From Theobroma cacao (taxonomy: Eukaryota > Streptophyta > Magnoliopsida > Malvales > Malvaceae): DNA of 64,000 bases. This document shows, piece by piece, positions 58,045 to 64,000 of this stretch. Positions within the stretch are counted from its first letter, which is position 1. Each line of letters starts with the position of its first letter. Under the pieces are notes generated by a model, which was not told the origin of the DNA, made no database searches, and saw only the letters and a program-made list of their open reading frames with translations. The position numbers and the translations under genes were made by a program. Location of the stretch: NCBI RefSeq assembly GCF_000208745.1, contig NC_030850.1:15786443-15850442 (forward strand). Direction: 5' to 3'.

Positions 58045-58783
58045 GGTAATGTTTGGTACGAGGGAAATGAGAACACATTCCCTGCAATATGTCTAATTAA
58101 ATTACAATGCAATGATTGTTTTGCAACAAATCACTACAATATAAGATTGCAATGCAATCACATTACAGTCAATGGATGTAATATAATTGCAATCCAAAAC
58201 CAAAACAATCAGATTGCATTGCACTTTGTAATGTTATTAAATAAACTTTTGTTTTTCAACCTTTTTAGTTTGTTAAAAACATTTTGCAATGTTATAATTT
58301 GTTTTTTTATACATAGATTTTTAGGGATGTCCTTTTATTATTCTTAGTAGTCATGGTGACTATCAATAAAATTTATATTATCTTTTAAAGAAAAAAATTA
58401 AAATAAAATATATAATATAGAAAATTATATTAAGAAATGCAAATAAAATATATAAGATTATAATAAGAAATAAAAATAAAATATATGACATTAAAAATAT
58501 ATTTAAAAAATGATATTATATAAAAATTAACAATAAAAAATAAAATTATATGAAACTTGCATTTTAATAAATAGGAGTAATTTTGGAAATTGACATTTTA
58601 TTCTCAACAAAGTACTTGTAAACCAAACATTGCAATGTTATCTTTTTTGCATTTTAATCATTACTTTGTTTATATACCAAACACTACAATGTTATCTTCT
58701 TTGTAATCACATTGCTTGCAATGACATTACTTGTAATCAAATTACTTGTAATCACATTGCATTGTAAAGTACCAAATGCCACC
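58045..58783. mobile_element. PIF/Harbinger-like MITE, 739 bp
   Basis: Flanked by TTA (58,042-58,044 and 58,784-58,786). The ends are GGTAATGTTTGGTAC and, inverted, GGTGGCATTTGGTAC. Interior blocks near each end repeat TTGCAATG / CATTGCAAT words in both orientations. No transposase; the + strand ORF at 58,024-58,347 is not considered a gene. Confidence 0.8.
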
Positions 58784-58912
58784 TTAGTGATAACAGAACA
58801 TTGTTAATTGATTAACGAGAAGCTTCGATCAGTTAAGGCAAATTTTGGCACCATATGAAAGTGAGATAGAAAAACCTTAATCAGTTTGCACCAAGCTTAA
58901 TTGATTATGAAG

Positions 58913-60120
58913 TGTTGGCTCCCTTAGTTTTTGATAATAATAAAACATTCCCATTCATTTGTGTCTAATATCTCTACTTAAGTGTGCAGTACAAAAATTG
59001 TATGCTAAGAATAAATCAATCATTCAAAGGCACATACCAAAAACCATATGAATAAGGAGCCACAAATTGATAAACAAAACAGAAGCCTCTTAGTTAGATA
59101 ATGAAGGATGTTAGTTAGCTAAAATTCAAATTAGAAGTTGACGGACTCAAGAGGATTGAGAAATAGAGAAGACTTAGTGGACCAAGAAGTAAATTAGTTA
59201 ACTAAGAGCTTATTGCCAGAAATCTGGACTTCAAGACAGAAACAACTTAATCGACTAAGAAGTAAGTTAGTTGACTAAGTGCTCACTGCCAAAAATTGGG
59301 ATCAGAAGACAGAAACGACTTAGTCAACTAAGAGCATAGTTAGTCAACTAAGATGATTTTGTCAAAAAATTTGAATTGAGCACTAAAAGACAAATTAATG
59401 ACCAAAACTGCCACTAAACTATTTCCAATGATCAAAAACTGCCTAACACTTATCAGAGCTGATTTTTCAAGTATTTAAGAGGCTCTCAACGGCTAGAAAA
59501 TGCAATTAAGGCTTCTAAGAACAAAAAGAGCTTAAAATCAGTAAAAACTCTTTGCACTCTTACTGCACTTCACTCCTATCTTTGTATTTGAAATAAGCAC
59601 TTCACTTTGTACCACTTAGATCAAGTCAGTGATCATAGGTACACTTTTATTTCACTTCTCCTTGTCTTCTTAGAGTGTGCAAGACACTCTAAGGGAATTT
59701 GTTCAAGCTTGGATTGCTTGATTGGATGCAAAGGTTCTAACTTAGCCTAGAAAAGTTAGTATGGATTGTGGTTGATCCATGAAAAAATCATTATAAAAGG
59801 TTGTGGCTGAGCCTGCTAAAAGCCATTGTAAAGCTTGGTGGGAGCTTGAGAATTCCACTGTTTTTAGTGAGTTCATTTCGAAAATTCTTGGTTGAACAAT
59901 CAAGGTAGTGGATGTAGGTCTTTGATCGAACCACTTTAAATTCTGGTGTATTGTCTACTCTGTTTTTGTTTTTATTTTCATTCCTTCTTAAATCATTCCC
60001 CCATCTTGCATAGAACCAATCTTTATTGATCTTAAACTTGTCCTCAACTTAGAGCCAATTTAATTAAGATCCAAAAAGTGCTATTCACTCCCCCTCTAGC
60101 ACATTTACTTGGGATCAACA
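58913..60120 (+). mobile_element. Solo LTR of the Sirevirus-like family (1,208 bp)
   Basis: Starts TGTTGGCTCCCTTAGT and ends TTGGGATCAACA. It matches both LTRs of the element at 15,859-37,238 in inverted orientation, including the tandem TTAGTCGACTAA-type units (59,100-59,360). Flanking pentamers TGAAG and CAAAG agree at three of five positions, so the target duplication is eroded or the LTR comes from recombination between two copies. Confidence 0.85.
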
Positions 60121-61360
60121 CAAAGGTGTTGGAAGCTAAAGACCAAAGCTTGCTAATCGGTTAAGCAAAGGGGTTAATTGGTTAAAGCTCAAGACTTGAA
60201 GCACTTTGAAATCCCAAAGTTTAAATTCAAAGTGAAGATGATCGTTGAAGGGAGACAAAATGAATAAATTCAATTCAAAGAATTTTTAATTGGTTAAAGT
60301 ATATTTAAATTGATTAAAAATGAAAGGAGATATGCTTTAATCAGTTAAAAGGAGGATTAACTAATTAAAAGAAGACTAATGATTGGAAAAGTTCAAAAAT
60401 AGAATGTCTTCAATTGGTTAAAGTTTTCTCTAATCAGTTAACATAGTGAATAGAGCCATGCATTAAAACTTAGCAAAACATCCTAAATCAAGATCAATTA
60501 GAACAAATTTTTGACTTTCATACCCATTTATGACCTATTTTTTTCTCAATATTTGATCCTATATACCCGATATTTATGCAATCAAAACTTATGATTCATC
60601 TCTATAACATGTAACAAGTGATTTGTATAGATAAAATTGAACTTAAACACATAAGAATTAAGGGTTTTAATCAAATCATGAATTAAGTTTCAATTTTGAA
60701 CCAAAACTTTAAACTTTAATTTCTCTTACTATAGGCTAAATCAAGTTACAATCTCTATGCCTATTTATGTTAGCTTTTAAATTATTATAGTTTTGATTAT
60801 GACAAAATTATCAAATTTGCTCAAATATTATTTGAGTGATCCTTAACAAGTTCTTGAAATGATTTAACTTTCATACATTTGTTCTTACATAGTTATAAGC
60901 TTGACTCTTGAAGTTATTAAACTATATCCATAAGATTGTATGACTTAGTTGTATGAGTGCTTACGATCCTCATTCATTAAAATCTAATTTAAAGATTAAA
61001 GGAAAATCTAGATGCACTCATTAAGGGGGAGTTTTGAATATCTTTTTAATGATGACGAAAAGAAGGAAAACGAAGACTAAGTTAAATAAAGTTTGATAGG
61101 TCTTTATGTTTAATTTATGTGTGTGATGCTTAGTTCTGGTTATGTTGAATATTATGTGCTACTTATTATGGATATTCAATATATCTTGCTTAGCTACTAT
61201 GGATATTGTATATCTTGTTTAACTGTTTTAGATATTATAAAAAATTTATTGCAAATCTTTAAAGAAAATTAGATGCATTAACTAAGGGGGAGCAATCCTC
61301 ATTATGCATAAAGATTTAAAGCATTCATACTAAGCATAGACATTGAACTCTTAATCTAGG

Positions 61361-64000
61361 TGTCACGACCCGGAACTCCCATCAGGCCCGTGACAACTGC
61401 CGCGACGTCTCGATAGGCACTCATTACCCCGAATGTCGATCGAAACCTCGCAAGGCTTAGTATTAGCTTCCGCATCTCCTCGGCGAGTGACAGTTATTAA
61501 ATCTCACATTTCAAGAAAATCATAAGTCGTTTCCAAATAAAAACAATAAAACATTATTTTCTGGCTAATAGGGGTATTTTCGTTATTTTTCTTCAAAAAT
61601 ATCGAAACTCGCCAAAAACATGGTATAAAAGATAAATATGTTCATACATACTTTAAATCAAATAACTGAAGTATAAAATTACTTTAACAGTGACACCTGG
61701 GCCCCTAACTGACCAAGAAGGTGTAGGGCTACAAACCCTTACTTTCTAGGATGCAACTTCGAGATTAATTCACGTTTTAATCAACTATCAACAAACTGTC
61801 CTAAGCTTGAAAAATGGATAGGAAGAGGGGTGAGATTATGATTACATAATCCCAGTGAGTAAACCGACACCATCTAAACTATCTAAAGGCGAGTAAAGGG
61901 AGACAATTAAAAATAGTTCATTTCAGCAAATTTTTCACAACACGAATATTCATTTCAACCAAATAATCAATATGGCTTGTGAATTTCTCAAAACTTGGCT
62001 CCTACCAAAATCATTCTCGCGGGTACCTTCGTCAAGGTATCCCACTAAGACCGCCAAGGCTGTTAAAAATTCATATTTCGCATAAAACACATTTTTCGTT
62101 GAACATCACAGCTGTTCCTTGGCGTTGGCTGAGTCTCACTCTCACGTGGTGGTTAACGTGAAGTGCACTCAAAAAGCCCACCTCAGGAGATACCCTACGC
62201 GCCTCTACGACCGAGGTGAGAATATAAAAGAGTTTACCGTGCCCCTCCAATAGGCTGGTCCACAGAACCCCCACCACTGCAGTAGCTAATTTTTAATCCA
62301 CCAATTGATCAAATCTCAATGGCATAGCATGGCAATTACATTACTAACCAATTTATCAAGGCAAAACAGACAGTTCATATTTTTCAACACAAGTATAAAT
62401 TCAGCCAATCATGCCAATTTATCACAAGCCATTTAATTCAAATCATAATTTTACAACACAAGTAGGCAGTCTCCAATTACTTTATTTTCAAAATCAGTAT
62501 TCGATTTTTCAGAAAATTTATAAAATCATTTTATAAAATCATAATTTCTCCTAAAACATAGCAATTTACCATTTAAACCCATTTTCCATAAAATTACACA
62601 ATTGTATAAAACTACTCTAGATAATTAAGACGATAATAAGTTCACTCACTGTATTAGGAGTAGAAATACTTCTATTTTCAGTCCACGGGTACAATCCTTT
62701 ACCCGTATCCAATGGCTCACCACCTAGCCATAATCCATGACACATATTTCAATTAAATTGTGTCTAACAGTCATAAGCTTTTTCAGGCTCGATATATATG
62801 CATGATATGAAATGAAAAATGCACGGGTAGCCATCTAGACCCAGTATTGGCCTAAGTCGATTTTTCATCCGATAAATTGGCCAATGCGTCCAATTTCACT
62901 CCAACTTGCTCCATTTCTTTTCCAATCCCTCAATTCACCAAGTACAACTAATTAACACACAATTAGGCAAATTTATCTTCACTTTTCTTCTTGGGACTTT
63001 CGGCCATTGTGGTGCACTATCACTAAAAATTTTTCCATCCCATTTTCTCACCATAAATCATCATTTCATCCATTTTTCAACCTTCACTTGATCACAAAAT
63101 CAATTCATTACTTCTACACTTCACATAGGGTTTGGCCATTGAAGGTTCATGGGGAAAATGGATTCTTTTCTTGTTGTTTTGTTTCTAAACATGTTTAACT
63201 AACTCTAAACACCAACATAACTCGAAATCAAACAATTCCAACATCTTTCTCTCTCCATACCCATTTTGACCAGCCATGATTTCATCATGAAAACATGTAA
63301 TTTAACCATGAAAATTAAGGGAAAATGCATGGGTAAGGTAAATCACTAGCAAAATCAAAGAAATTTTACTTTTGCTTGATCAAATCCTTGAATCCCAACA
63401 CTTTCTCTTTGATTTTTCCCACCTAGGGTTTGTTCTTCCTTGGTTTCTCTTCTCTTCTGGTTTGGTTGATCCCTATGGGAGAAATGGGCTGATTTTTTTT
63501 TGTCTTTTTATAAAGAAATAATAATATAATAAAAACATGACACATGGTATTTCCTTATTGGTTCAAATTTTAAATATTTGACTTTTAATTCTTTAATTAT
63601 CCACCACACATTTCTCATGTTTATCAATTTCCATGATGAATAAAATCCCTTGGTCTGGACAAATGTTGGGATGAAAATTTACCGATTTGCCCCCAGAGTG
63701 GCAAAATTACCATTTCTCCCCTATACTCCAAATTATACCGAAATTAAAATTTTTTACTTCTAAATTTCAAATCATAGTCCAATAAGTCAAATGGGGCCAA
63801 AAAAATCTTTTCTAAAAATTTTCATTTTGTCCCCAAGTGGCAAATGACCATTTTGCCCTTGGATAGTGAAAATTTCGGTTTGACTGCAAATTGATCCTTG
63901 AACTCCAAATTACCATTTTGAGTCATCCCTGAACTGTGAAACTCTTAATTTCACCTTAAAATTCCTATTTGAACTAGTTCGAGGCTTAATCGACTTAATG
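61361..64000 (-). repeat. Gypsy LTR, same family as 11,269-14,197, cut by window end
   Basis: Begins TGTCACGACCCGGAACTCCC, the inverse of the end of the solo LTR. The match continues to the window end, where CGAGGCTTAATCGACTTAATG-like sequence corresponds to about 11,385 in the solo copy. The remaining hundred or so bases and any internal domains lie beyond the window. It could be a solo LTR or the 3' LTR of a - strand element. Confidence 0.8.

Larger units (their letters stand above)
57853..61360 (+). repeat. Remains of a further LTR element, containing a MITE and a solo LTR
   Basis: Starts TGTTGATTCCATGTG with a layout like the Sirevirus LTR start (TTTTTATGATAACAAAAC). The original sequence can be followed as 57,853-58,044, 58,787-58,912 and 60,121 onward. 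Between 58,800 and 60,440 it carries about ten words of the type AATTGGTTAA or AATCAGTTAA. The stretch 60,785-60,965 matches 15,690-15,858 plus 37,260-37,300. At about 61,020 CATTAAGGGGGAG resembles a polypurine tract followed by a new LTR start. The exact LTR limits are not resolved. Confidence 0.5.

Noticed and set aside
1..64000. CRISPR arrays, bacterial operons, prophage, tRNA and rRNA genes
   Set aside because: None seen; introns, plant transposons and AT-rich repeats point to a plant nuclear genome.

Overview
This is nuclear DNA of a flowering plant, most likely a eudicot. It is AT-rich and almost entirely built of transposable elements. I recognise one ordinary host gene, a two-exon cytochrome P450 of CYP82 type at 46,006-47,586. 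No bacterial-type gene, CRISPR array, tRNA or rRNA gene was seen. The species cannot be named from the sequence.

Layout. (1) 1-9,760: a decayed endogenous caulimovirid (pararetrovirus) copy on the + strand, in the order coat region, protease, reverse transcriptase, RNase H, extra downstream ORF, promoter-like leader. It is split at 1,234-4,360 by a LINE that keeps ORF1 but lacks ORF2. (2) 10,996-15,432: a short AT-rich tandem repeat whose units received three insertions: a 2.9-kb solo Gypsy LTR, a 306-bp poly(A) retroposon and a 507-bp TRIM. (3) 15,859-37,238: a Sirevirus-like Copia element on the - strand with 1.25-kb LTRs, a perfect 5-bp target duplication and an extra 3' ORF of about 620 codons. 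It is interrupted at 20,706-31,752 by an 11-kb Gypsy chromovirus (Tekay/Del-like, - strand, 2.97-kb LTRs). (4) 37,290-39,405: a further LTR with its primer-binding site. (5) 39,406-43,420: a CACTA DNA transposon with a decayed transposase on the - strand. (6) 43,421-48,074: the gene island with the P450. (7) 48,075-57,852: a 5'-truncated Copia element (- strand) containing a Harbinger-like MITE and a 5.5-kb Reina-like Gypsy element (- strand) with a perfect 5-bp target duplication. (8) 57,853-61,360: remains of another LTR family containing a 739-bp MITE and a 1.2-kb solo Sirevirus LTR (+ strand). (9) 61,361-64,000: a Gypsy LTR of the same family as the solo LTR in (2), inverted and cut by the window end.

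The insertions give a relative history. The virus copy predates the LINE, and the Sirevirus element predates the 11-kb Gypsy element. The 48-57 kb Copia predates its Reina and MITE guests. Most coding regions carry stops and frameshifts; the 11-kb Gypsy element is the best preserved. Many stops are TAG or TGA and many LTR differences are transitions, as expected of methylated, silenced repeats.

No unmistakable new biological system is present. The points most worth a second look are the extra ORF in the Sirevirus, the 85-bp GT-AG segment that breaks the Gypsy pol frame exactly where its removal would repair it, the LINE that mobilised without ORF2, the LTR-borne arrays of short dyad motifs, the empty-site comparisons inside the small tandem repeat, and the P450 that lacks its proline hinge.
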